From an uncultured Elusimicrobia bacterium (lineage in GTDB: Bacteria > Elusimicrobiota > Elusimicrobia > UBA1565 > UBA9628), in NCBI GenBank assembly GCA_903881545.1, contig CAIRTQ010000080.1, positions 1 to 42,575 on the forward strand: DNA of 42,575 bases, read 5' to 3'. The stretch's first letter is position 1. Each line of letters starts with the position of its first letter. This document shows, piece by piece, positions 14,857 through 22,635 of the stretch. Below the pieces are notes generated by a model. That model had not been told where the DNA came from. It was given only the letters and a program-made list of their open reading frames with translations, and did not search any database. Made by a program: the position numbers and the translations under genes.

Positions 14857-16680
14857 ATGCGACGATCCATCGAATGGATGTTTTTTCTAGTCTGCGCGGC
14901 TTTGGGAGCGGCGTGGCTACTGGAAGGCTCGGCCTTCGTGCGCCGCCATTTCCAGGCTCCGACCACCGTGCCGGAGGCTTCGCGCAATCAGGCACAATTT
15001 CTCGCCCTGCTGATCCCCAAGCTCACGCCGGAGGGCGAGCGCCTGACCATCTCCTCCCAGGATTTCGCCGGCATCGCGGCCGGCCTCAAGGAGATGGGCT
15101 ATACCCCTATCGGACTCCAGGATGTGGATGACTTCTACCGCCAAAGGCGCCTGCTGCCCCGCAAGGCCGTATTGATCGCCTTTGACCAGGACTATCGCCG
15201 CATCGTAGAACTGGCCGACGAAGTCCTGCGCCGGCTGCGCTGGCGCGGCGTGCTCTTCATGAGCCGGATAGCGGCGAGCGCCCAGGAAGAAGAACGGATG
15301 TATCTCTCCCCGCATGCAGTGCGCCAGATGGCCGAAGGCGGAACCTGGGAATTCGGCCAGGGAGGGACTGCCGCGATCTCGATGCCCGCACCGGCCAAAC
15401 TGGCGGCGTCGCTCATAGCCGAAGAACTCAGCCTGGCGAATGCTCCGCCGCCGGCTTATCCCCTCAGGTTTGTGGCGTCGGAGACGGGCTGCAATGACGC
15501 CTCGGATGATCCCCATGCCCTGCATATCCTGCGCCTGCGCTACGATCGCACCGTCGCCGAGACCCTCGGCATCATCGCGCGCTCCTGGAACAGGCGGAAG
15601 CCCTTTGCAGACGATTTTGAGTCGCCGAAATTGGGCCTGGATTGGGCCGCGGCCTGGGGGAGCGTTTCTACAGCCCACCACCGGCTCTCCTTGATCCCGC
15701 TGCCGGGCCGCACCGGCGCCGAGGTCTGCCTGCGGGGCACCGAGAAATGGCGCGATCTCGTCCTGGAGTTCGTCCTGCAAAGCTACCGCAAGCAGGCGTG
15801 GGCTAATGCCAGATACAAGGACGACGGCAGTTGCATGAGCATCGGCATCCGGGACGGCGTCTGGGTCGCGAAGCAGAAAGCCGGCCCGGAGTCCCAGCCC
15901 GTGCTGCTGGGAAGCGCGGCGCTGGCCAAGGGGGGGTTGCCCGCGCGCGTGCGCCTCGTGCTCAAGGGCGAATGGGCCATCGTGCAGGTCAACGGCCGGA
16001 TGCTGTTCGGCAATGCCTTGCGCCTGGACCCGAGCCTGGACCATGGACGCTTGGAATTCGGAGTCTTTGACCCGGTTCCCAGGGCCGCCTTTGCCATCCT
16101 GACCTCGGTGCGCGCCAGCCCCTTGAGCGGGGAATGGCTGGCAGTCCGGGCCGGCGTCGTGGAGGGGGACTTTTTGGACCGGCTGCGCGAGGAGGCCATA
16201 CTCGCCGACGCCATCTCGCCGGTATGGGCCGTGGTGGATGCGCGCGGTAAGTTGAGTGCCGTTGCGAATAGAGATGAGCTGGTCGATTCCCTGGCCGGAT
16301 TCTACCACTGCCGGTTGGCGCCCCTGGTGGATTTCGACCCCGCAGCGGTGAGCCTGCTGGGCGGCGCCTCCGGCGAGAGCCTGGTCCGCAGTCTGAGCCA
16401 AGCCGGCCAGGACTGGCACGGCGCCGGACTCAACCTCCGCCTGCGCTCCGTAGACAGCCTGTCCGACGGCGTTACGGCGGCGCTGGGCCGGCTGCGCCGT
16501 GTGCTCAACAGCCAGGGCCGGAGTCTTTGGGTGACCCTGGATGCGCCGCATTCAGGCGCCGCACTCTTCGGCGCGGTGGACGGCGTTCTGACGACCTCCG
16601 CGCGACCCCTGCCCGGTCTCGACATCCTGCGCCCCCTGGGCGGCCCGGCCGCTGACGGGCGGGAAGGGATCGCTCCATGA
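14857..16680 (+). CDS. Membrane-anchored protein: inactive-looking deacetylase domain, jelly-roll domain, TIM-barrel-like domain
   Basis: A 607-residue envelope protein with an uncleaved signal anchor (residues ~6-22). Residues ~42-190 follow the layout of NodB/PgaB polysaccharide deacetylases (ISSQDFAGIAAGLKEMGY, then LPRKAVLIAFDQDY), but the metal-binding TFDD is A108-FDQDY and the HxxxxH stretch is WEFGQGG (164-170), so it lacks metal ligands. Residues ~250-420 look like a LamG/DUF1080-type jelly roll (ADDFESPKLGLDW, then ARVRLVLKGEWAIVQVNGRML). The C-terminal ~430-595 looks like part of a TIM barrel, which in PgaB is the glycosidase domain. The stop overlaps the next ATG by 4 bp. I infer a polymer-binding or guiding protein acting with the next gene. 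The domain assignments beyond the first are weak. Confidence 0.7.
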   Translation: MRRSIEWMFFLVCAALGAAWLLEGSAFVRRHFQAPTTVPEASRNQAQFLALLIPKLTPEGERLTISSQDFAGIAAGLKEMGYTPIGLQDVDDFYRQRRLLPRKAVLIAFDQDYRRIVELADEVLRRLRWRGVLFMSRIAASAQEEERMYLSPHAVRQMAEGGTWEFGQGGTAAISMPAPAKLAASLIAEELSLANAPPPAYPLRFVASETGCNDASDDPHALHILRLRYDRTVAETLGIIARSWNRRKPFADDFESPKLGLDWAAAWGSVSTAHHRLSLIPLPGRTGAEVCLRGTEKWRDLVLEFVLQSYRKQAWANARYKDDGSCMSIGIRDGVWVAKQKAGPESQPVLLGSAALAKGGLPARVRLVLKGEWAIVQVNGRMLFGNALRLDPSLDHGRLEFGVFDPVPRAAFAILTSVRASPLSGEWLAVRAGVVEGDFLDRLREEAILADAISPVWAVVDARGKLSAVANRDELVDSLAGFYHCRLAPLVDFDPAAVSLLGGASGESLVRSLSQAGQDWHGAGLNLRLRSVDSLSDGVTAALGRLRRVLNSQGRSLWVTLDAPHSGAALFGAVDGVLTTSARPLPGLDILRPLGGPAADGREGIAP

Positions 16681-19600
16681 AGCGCGGCCTGCTGGCCGCA
16701 TTACTGCTGGCCGGCTCCAGCGCGGGATTCTGCGCCCCGCCTTCCGACGAGGGCCTGCGGCTCCTCAAGATCGGGAAATTCAAGGAAGCGGTACCATTGC
16801 TGGAGCAGGCATCGAAAGCGGAGCCCGGTTCGGCGGACATCCTGCTGAACCTCGGCTGGGCCTATTGGCATGTCAAGGACTACGGCAAGACCCGGTCCAT
16901 CGGAGCCTCCTTGCTCAAACGCGAGCCTGCCAACGCCGCCTTCCAGGTATTCCTGGCCAACGCTGACCTGGATGCGGGGCAAGAAGAGGAAGCCCTGAAA
17001 ATGGCGCGGCAGGCGGCCAAGAACGCGCCGGACGATGCGGCAACGGCCCTGTTCCTCCTAGGCCGCCATGGATCGTCCCCTTCAGTCCTGGAACTCGTCT
17101 TCCAGAAGCACCAGGATTTTACCAACGCCGTGGCCCGCGCGGCCGGCTTTTTGGTCGAAAAGGGCCGCAACGAGGAAGCGCTGCGCTTCTACGATAAGCT
17201 GCTGGAAGTCCACCCGAAAAACGAGGCCTATCGCAAGGGCCGGGCCAAGGCTCTTTTCGCGCTCGGCAAGAAGCCGGAGGCCATGACGGAATGGCAGAAC
17301 CTGGCCCGAGACGAGACGGACGCCGACTCCATGCTCAACCTGGGCTGGACCTATATCCAGGAGAACCGGCTCGACGAGGCCTGGAACATTGGGCACAGGC
17401 TCGTGGGCCTCGACGGCAAGAATCCCAACTTCCTGAGGTTCCTGGCCGACACGGAGATGGCGCGATTGAATTACGAGGAAGCCCTCCGGCTGGCACGGCG
17501 GGCCGTGGCCGTCGCGCCCCAGGACCCGGACGCCAACCTGGCGCTGGTCAAGTCACTGTGCCTGCTCCAAAGACTCGATGAGGCCGAGGTCCTTCTCGAC
17601 CGGCTGCTCAAGGAATATCCGCACCATATCGGAGTGAGATATGTGTCCGCCGACTTCGTCTATCGGAGAGGACGCTCGGCCGAAGCCGCCGCCCGTTACG
17701 ATCAATTGGTCAAAGAAAATCCCGGGGTGGCCCAATACCGGATGGGCTTGGCCGCGGTCCTCTACGACATGGGGCAGCAGGACCGGGCGGTAGGGCAATG
17801 GAAGTTGTTGGCGCAGGGACAGTCTCCGAACCGGGATGCCCTGCGCCTGCTGCGCGATGACGCCTATAACCGGCAGGCGTACGGAGAGGCGCTGGCCTGG
17901 CAGCGCAGACGCATGGCGGCCAAGGCCCCGGACGTCGCGGACTGGATCAAGACAGCAGACATCGCCATGATGCTGAAGGATTATGTCGGCGTCATTCGGG
18001 CCGCGGCCATGGCGCTGAAATCCGACCCCTTGTCAATGACGGCGGAATACATGAGGGCCGAGGCCCTGGAGCGGTTGCAGGATTGGCCGGGGGCCTACAA
18101 AGCCTACTCGGGAATCATCGCGAAGAATCCCAACAGCATCCGGGCCCTCAGCGGGCTTTCCGATTCCGCGGCGGCGCTCGGCGACTACCCAGAGGCCATC
18201 AAGTACCAGCGCCAAGCGGACCTCATGAGCTTCCCCTTGATCGTCCCTTTCCATCGCCTCAGGGAATCAAGCCTGTGGGCCGACGCGGGCCGGCTCGGGC
18301 AGTCCTGGCGGCTGGTCCGCGCCATGGCCGCGCAGCGCCGGCCGTTTCTGCCGGTGCTGGTCTACCACGGCATATCCATCTCCAATCGCACCGATTCCAC
18401 GACCCAGGAAAGTTTTCGCCGGCAAATGAGGATGATCAAACGGCTGGGCTATACCACGATCACCGCCACGGACATGGACCGCTGCTTCCGCAATGAGGCC
18501 AAGCTTCCGCCTAAGCCCATCATGATCACCTTCGACGACTCGCGGGTGGATTCCTTCGTCAACGCGGACCCGGTCCTCAAAGAGTTGGGATTGCGGGCCA
18601 CCATGTTCGCGATCGTCTCCACGCCCCGGGCCAATTGGCATTTCCACGCCTTCGCGCAAGACCTGCGGCGCTGGCAGGCCACGGGCCGCTGGGACATCCA
18701 GGCGCACGCCCATTTTTCTCATGACCCGATCCCCATCAACGGAACCGGGACCATGGGTCACTTCTTCGCCAACCGCATGTGGCTGGCCAAGGAGAATCGG
18801 CTGGAGACCCGCGCCGAATTCCGCGACCGGCTTGAAGATGAGTACAAGAGCGTCAAAAAGCTGATAGAAGAGATCCTGCCCAGGAGCAATATCGTGGCCC
18901 TGGCCTATCCCTACGGCGACTACGGCCAGGCCGATTACAGCAATGACCGGCAGGCGGCGGCCATCAACCGGCAGTTGGCCCAGCGCTATTACCGGATGCA
19001 GTTCATCCAAGACACGTACGGATTCAACGCGCTCCCCGCCTCCCCGTCCGACCTGGCCCGATTCGAGATCAGCAAATACATGACCGCGGACCAGCTCAAG
19101 GAGCACCTGGTCATGGTCGAGCCCTGGGTCCAGGCCAAGTTGCGGCAGGCCGACATCTGGGCGCACGCAGACCAGGTAGGGCGCACCCAAGGCATCTATA
19201 CCGAATTGCGCAACCACGGCATCAGCGAACCGCAGCTCTGGGCCGACCAAGCATTTGCCTTCAGGATGATCGGAGACGAGCCTCGAGCCCAAAAGTTCCT
19301 CACCCAAGCCGCAGCGGCTGAGACCGGAGGCCTGAACACGATATTTGATTTTTACAGCCGGATCTTGGCTGAGTCCAAAAGCGCCTCCGGCCCCGAGGCC
19401 TCGGCAGAGTTCCTTGGCTTCAACGACAGTCAGGGCACCTCGATCTCCCGGGCCACCGTGCATGGCGGGGCCTGGATCAAGTCCGCGCACATCGGTGCGC
19501 GGCTTACAGAAAGCGACTATGTCGGCCCCGTCATCCCGGGCCTGGCCGCGGGGCACTTGCAGGGCCGGGAAGGCGGCCTGGACCTGCGGTTTTTTCCGTG

Positions 19601-20429
19601 GGCCCAAGCGGTGTTCGACGCCTCCTGCGCGCGGCAGTACTACCCCGGTTCCACGGTCGGCCCGACCGACGGCTACGCGCTTACCGCCGGTTCCCAGATC
19701 TGGCCGCAACTGCGCGCCGAGGTCCGCGACGGCATGGGCAGCGTGCTGACTTCCGCGGCCTTGCGCGCGGGCCGCCGCTTCCACACGGACGGGGCCGGGC
19801 TGGTCTGGGACCCGGCGTTCGGCTGGCGCGCGACCGGGGATATGGATCTGCACCGATTCAACGACGAGAACCAGCAGCACTCCTATCGCGTGGGTCTGCA
19901 GAAGCGCATCCTGACCGGTGTAGACCTAGGCGCGGCCTTCCTCCATGACAACGCGACGCACTCCGCTCCTGAGTATTACACGCCCCAGGACCTGCGGCAA
20001 TTCACGGGCCTACTGAATATCCGGCGCTCTTTCGGGCAGCACAGCAAGCGCACCGGCATGCAGAGGGGAGATGTGGACATCCGCTACGAAGGCGGCTACG
20101 GCAGGGACCGGACGCGCTCCCGCTTCGTGCAGATAACGCAGGTCCAGTTGGGCTTCCGCCTGCTGGACTACCTGACCGTCAAGCTGGCCGGCGAATACGC
20201 GGCCTCGCCCAACTACATCAGCCGCCAGGTCAACGCCGGACTGAGCCTGAGCTTCGGCCAAGCCAGGCTCAGCTCCGGACTAGCCACGGCCCTGCCGGCC
20301 CAAGGGATGCTGCCGCGGCCCCCGCCGGGCGGGAGCGGCGGCAAGGGCGCGGACCATACCGCCGATCCCGACCAACCCGGCGGGTTCCTGCCCGCGGCTC
20401 CCATGGAGAAGCCGCTCCCGGCACTTTGA
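16677..20429 (+). CDS. TPR - polysaccharide deacetylase - outer-membrane barrel fusion (PgaA/PgaB-like)
   Basis: A 1250-residue secreted protein. A signal peptide (MKRGLLAALLLAGSSAGFCA) is followed by about 13 TPR units to residue ~560 (for example ADILLNLGWAYWHVKDY and DADSMLNLGWTYIQENRLDEA). Residues ~560-830 are a NodB-type deacetylase with complete motifs: LVYHGIS, T618-F-D620-D621, H677-AHFS-H682 and LAYPYGDY. In E. coli PgaB the ligands are D115, H184 and H189, with the same H-x4-H spacing. Residues ~900-1190 alternate in the way of a 16-strand-type porin (for example YRVGLQKRILTGVDLGAAF), like the C-terminal barrel of PgaA. A Pro/Gly-rich tail follows. Export scaffold, deacetylase and pore would thus be a single molecule, deacetylating the polymer as it leaves. 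That role is inferred; family membership is well supported. Confidence 0.85.
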   Translation: MKRGLLAALLLAGSSAGFCAPPSDEGLRLLKIGKFKEAVPLLEQASKAEPGSADILLNLGWAYWHVKDYGKTRSIGASLLKREPANAAFQVFLANADLDAGQEEEALKMARQAAKNAPDDAATALFLLGRHGSSPSVLELVFQKHQDFTNAVARAAGFLVEKGRNEEALRFYDKLLEVHPKNEAYRKGRAKALFALGKKPEAMTEWQNLARDETDADSMLNLGWTYIQENRLDEAWNIGHRLVGLDGKNPNFLRFLADTEMARLNYEEALRLARRAVAVAPQDPDANLALVKSLCLLQRLDEAEVLLDRLLKEYPHHIGVRYVSADFVYRRGRSAEAAARYDQLVKENPGVAQYRMGLAAVLYDMGQQDRAVGQWKLLAQGQSPNRDALRLLRDDAYNRQAYGEALAWQRRRMAAKAPDVADWIKTADIAMMLKDYVGVIRAAAMALKSDPLSMTAEYMRAEALERLQDWPGAYKAYSGIIAKNPNSIRALSGLSDSAAALGDYPEAIKYQRQADLMSFPLIVPFHRLRESSLWADAGRLGQSWRLVRAMAAQRRPFLPVLVYHGISISNRTDSTTQESFRRQMRMIKRLGYTTITATDMDRCFRNEAKLPPKPIMITFDDSRVDSFVNADPVLKELGLRATMFAIVSTPRANWHFHAFAQDLRRWQATGRWDIQAHAHFSHDPIPINGTGTMGHFFANRMWLAKENRLETRAEFRDRLEDEYKSVKKLIEEILPRSNIVALAYPYGDYGQADYSNDRQAAAINRQLAQRYYRMQFIQDTYGFNALPASPSDLARFEISKYMTADQLKEHLVMVEPWVQAKLRQADIWAHADQVGRTQGIYTELRNHGISEPQLWADQAFAFRMIGDEPRAQKFLTQAAAAETGGLNTIFDFYSRILAESKSASGPEASAEFLGFNDSQGTSISRATVHGGAWIKSAHIGARLTESDYVGPVIPGLAAGHLQGREGGLDLRFFPWAQAVFDASCARQYYPGSTVGPTDGYALTAGSQIWPQLRAEVRDGMGSVLTSAALRAGRRFHTDGAGLVWDPAFGWRATGDMDLHRFNDENQQHSYRVGLQKRILTGVDLGAAFLHDNATHSAPEYYTPQDLRQFTGLLNIRRSFGQHSKRTGMQRGDVDIRYEGGYGRDRTRSRFVQITQVQLGFRLLDYLTVKLAGEYAASPNYISRQVNAGLSLSFGQARLSSGLATALPAQGMLPRPPPGGSGGKGADHTADPDQPGGFLPAAPMEKPLPAL

Positions 20430-20444
20430 TACAATCTGGCCAAG
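20423..20444 (+). promoter_or_regulatory. Promoter of the radical SAM gene (copy 1 of a repeated element)
   Basis: Extended -10 TGATACAAT (hexamer 20430-20435) overlaps the stop codon of the preceding gene and ends 9 bases before the ATG at 20445, giving a leader of about 3 bases. No -35 is evident. The 22-base stretch recurs at 21369-21390 with two mismatches. Confidence 0.55.
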
Positions 20445-21389
20445 ATGGCCGCGGCGCGCTGGGACAGCGAGAACCGGAGGTGGCAGGGACTCTGTCTCAC
20501 TTGGAATCTCTGGTACGGCTGTGATTACCGCTGCCCCTACTGCGCGCAGGAGATGTTCCAGGTCTGGGAGAAGCATTCTCGGGAGCACCTGGGCATCTCC
20601 ATCGCGCGCTGGCTACAGAGCTGGCAGCGCCTCTACGAGCGCCGCGGCTGCGCGGCCATCGATGTCATCGGGGGCGAACCGCTACGCTATCCCGGCGCGC
20701 TCGAGCTTCTGGGCGGCCTAGCGCAATGGCACCGCCTCGACATCAGCAGCAACCTCAGCGTCCCGCTCGAGTTCCTCGCGGACCTGACGGCCCGCGCGTC
20801 TCCGGAGCGCATGCACCTGGAAGGCAGCTACCATCCCCGATCCGCCGACTGGGACGAGTTTATCCGGAAGATCGCGTTCCTCAAGTCCCTGGGCTATGAA
20901 CCGGAGGTCAGGATCGTAGCCTGGCCGCCGAATCTGCGCGATATAAAGGGAAAGAAGGACCTCCTGGCGCAGATGGGAGTGCGCTGCTTTGTCCTGCTCT
21001 TCCAGGGGACATATCAGGAACGGGAGTATCCCCGCTCCTATTCCGACGCGGAGCGCGCCCTGCTGGAGGATCTCATCCCGGGCATCGAGTGGGGATACTG
21101 CACGCAAGAACGGCCGACCTTGGGCAAGCCGTGCGGGGCGGGACATGTCTACGCGAACATCCGGGCCAACGGCGAGGTCTTCCGCTGCAGCCGGGATGAC
21201 AAGAACCCGCGCAGCATGGGGAATTTTCTGGAAGAAGGCTTCCGGCTCCATGAACAGCCCCAGCCCTGCCCCTACCCTTACTGCAACGCCTGCGGCGAGC
21301 ATATCTTCTTATGGGAAGACTGGTCTAAGCAAGCGGCATCCCTCCGGGGGCCCGCTGCCGGCCCCGCGACTTTGATACAATCTGCCTAA
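20445..21389 (+). CDS. Radical SAM protein with cysteine-rich C-terminal domain
   Basis: A 314-residue radical SAM enzyme. The cluster motif is C26-DYR-C30-PY-C33, followed by DVIGGEPLRYP (the SAM-contacting GGEP) and ISSNLSV. The C-terminal part (GKPCGAGHVYANIRANGEVFRCSRDDK, ending CPYPYCNAC) resembles the SPASM/twitch region that binds an additional iron-sulfur cluster. Such proteins modify peptides, sugars or cofactors; no small precursor peptide is visible next to it. It sits between the polysaccharide locus and glycogen genes with its own promoter, so a role in carbohydrate metabolism is possible but unsupported. Function not recognised. Confidence 0.75.
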   Translation: MAAARWDSENRRWQGLCLTWNLWYGCDYRCPYCAQEMFQVWEKHSREHLGISIARWLQSWQRLYERRGCAAIDVIGGEPLRYPGALELLGGLAQWHRLDISSNLSVPLEFLADLTARASPERMHLEGSYHPRSADWDEFIRKIAFLKSLGYEPEVRIVAWPPNLRDIKGKKDLLAQMGVRCFVLLFQGTYQEREYPRSYSDAERALLEDLIPGIEWGYCTQERPTLGKPCGAGHVYANIRANGEVFRCSRDDKNPRSMGNFLEEGFRLHEQPQPCPYPYCNACGEHIFLWEDWSKQAASLRGPAAGPATLIQSA

Positions 21390-21390
21390 G
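21369..21390 (+). promoter_or_regulatory. Promoter of the GT4-GlgE pair (copy 2 of the repeated element)
   Basis: TGATACAAT (hexamer 21376-21381) lies inside the last codons of the radical SAM gene. It matches 20 of 22 bases of the element at 20423-20444. The predicted transcript starts near 21388 and includes the GCAGGAGG ribosome-binding site before the ATG at 21404. Confidence 0.5.
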
Positions 21391-21403
21391 GGCAGGAGGC
21401 CGC

Positions 21404-22621
21404 ATGAAGGTCGTCTTCTACACCAACGAATACCCGCCCACCACCTACGGCGGCGCGGGCGTCGCGGTCGAATACCTCACGCGCGAGCTCGCCAAGCACA
21501 TTGCCGTCGAAGTCCGCTGCTTCGGCCGCCAGCGCTCCCGGAAGCCCCGCCTTCAGGTGACCGGCTATCAGCCCTGGAAGGGACTCGCCCTCGGCGCCGA
21601 CGCTGGCTGCGGCAAGGCCTTGGAGGCGCTCAGCGTCAACCTGCAATTCAGCAAGAACAACACCGCCGACATCGTCCACTGCCACACCTGGTACACCAAC
21701 CTGGCCGGGCTCTTCGCCAAGATCCTCCACCAGATCCCCTTCGTCATGACCACGCACTCCCTGGAGCCCCTGCGGCCCTGGAAGCGCGAACAGCTCGGCA
21801 ACGCCTACGACCTGAGCAGTTGGATAGAAGCGACCGCGGTGCGGGCCGCGGACGCCGTCATCGCCGTCTCCAGCGGCATGAAGCAAGACATCCTCTCCTG
21901 CTACGGCATACCCGCCGCCAAGGTCCATGTCATCCACAACGGCATCGACCTCCGGGAATACCGGCCCGTCGCCTCCAGCCGGGCCCGCCGCGCCTGGGGC
22001 ATCGCCCTGGACCGGCCCTATGTGCTCTTCGTGGGCCGCGTCACCCGGCAAAAAGGGATCTTCCACCTCATCAACGCCTTGCCCGCCATAGACCCCGCCG
22101 CGCAGATCGTGCTCTGCGCCGGGGCCCCTGACACCAAGGAGATCGCCGCGGAGATGAAAGCGGCCGTGGCCCGCGTCCTCCGCATCCGCCCAGGCGTGAT
22201 CTGGATAGAGCGGATGCTCCCTAAGGCGGACCTCATCGAGCTCTACAGCCATGCCGCGGTCTTCTGCTGTCCCTCCGTCTACGAACCCTTCGGCATCATC
22301 AACATCGAGGCCATGGCCTGCGGCGCGCCGGTAGTGGCCTCGGCCGTCGGCGGCATCCGCGAGGTCGTCGTCCCTGAACGCACCGGCATCCTCGTCCCCT
22401 TCACGCCGCGCCCCGACGGAACCTGCGAACCCCGGCGGCCGGAGCGGTTCTCGCGCGATTTAGCCGCCGCCGTCAACCGCGTCCTGCGCGACCCGGCGTT
22501 GGCCCGGCGCTTCGCCGCCGCAGGCCGACGCCGCGCCGAGGCGAGCTTCAGTTGGGCGGGCGCGGCCCGGCAGACGCTTGCGCTGTACCGCGGCCTGCTG
22601 CGCCAGGGCCGCCGAGCCTAA
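21404..22621 (+). CDS. GT4 glycogen synthase / maltose-1-phosphate synthase (GlgM/GlgA-type)
   Basis: A 405-residue retaining GT-B glycosyltransferase. N-terminal MKVVFYTNEYPPTTYGGAGVAVEYLTREL carries the glycine loop; GRVTRQKG contains the donor-contacting Arg/Lys pair; PSVYEPFGIINIEAMACG is the E-x7-E motif; THSLEP and HNGID are typical. It most resembles the actinobacterial GT4 'GlgA/GlgM', which makes maltose-1-phosphate from ADP-glucose and glucose-1-phosphate. Its neighbour, 14 bp downstream, is GlgE, which uses that product, supporting this reading over a simple glycogen synthase. The AGGAGG site lies 5 bases before the ATG. Confidence 0.85.
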   Translation: MKVVFYTNEYPPTTYGGAGVAVEYLTRELAKHIAVEVRCFGRQRSRKPRLQVTGYQPWKGLALGADAGCGKALEALSVNLQFSKNNTADIVHCHTWYTNLAGLFAKILHQIPFVMTTHSLEPLRPWKREQLGNAYDLSSWIEATAVRAADAVIAVSSGMKQDILSCYGIPAAKVHVIHNGIDLREYRPVASSRARRAWGIALDRPYVLFVGRVTRQKGIFHLINALPAIDPAAQIVLCAGAPDTKEIAAEMKAAVARVLRIRPGVIWIERMLPKADLIELYSHAAVFCCPSVYEPFGIINIEAMACGAPVVASAVGGIREVVVPERTGILVPFTPRPDGTCEPRRPERFSRDLAAAVNRVLRDPALARRFAAAGRRRAEASFSWAGAARQTLALYRGLLRQGRRA

Positions 22622-22635
22622 GGAGAGAAGCGATC

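Noticed and set aside
14917-19880. Long minus-strand frames opposite the polysaccharide genes
   Set aside because: Shadows of the two large plus-strand genes; low-complexity Gly/Arg/Gln-rich products.
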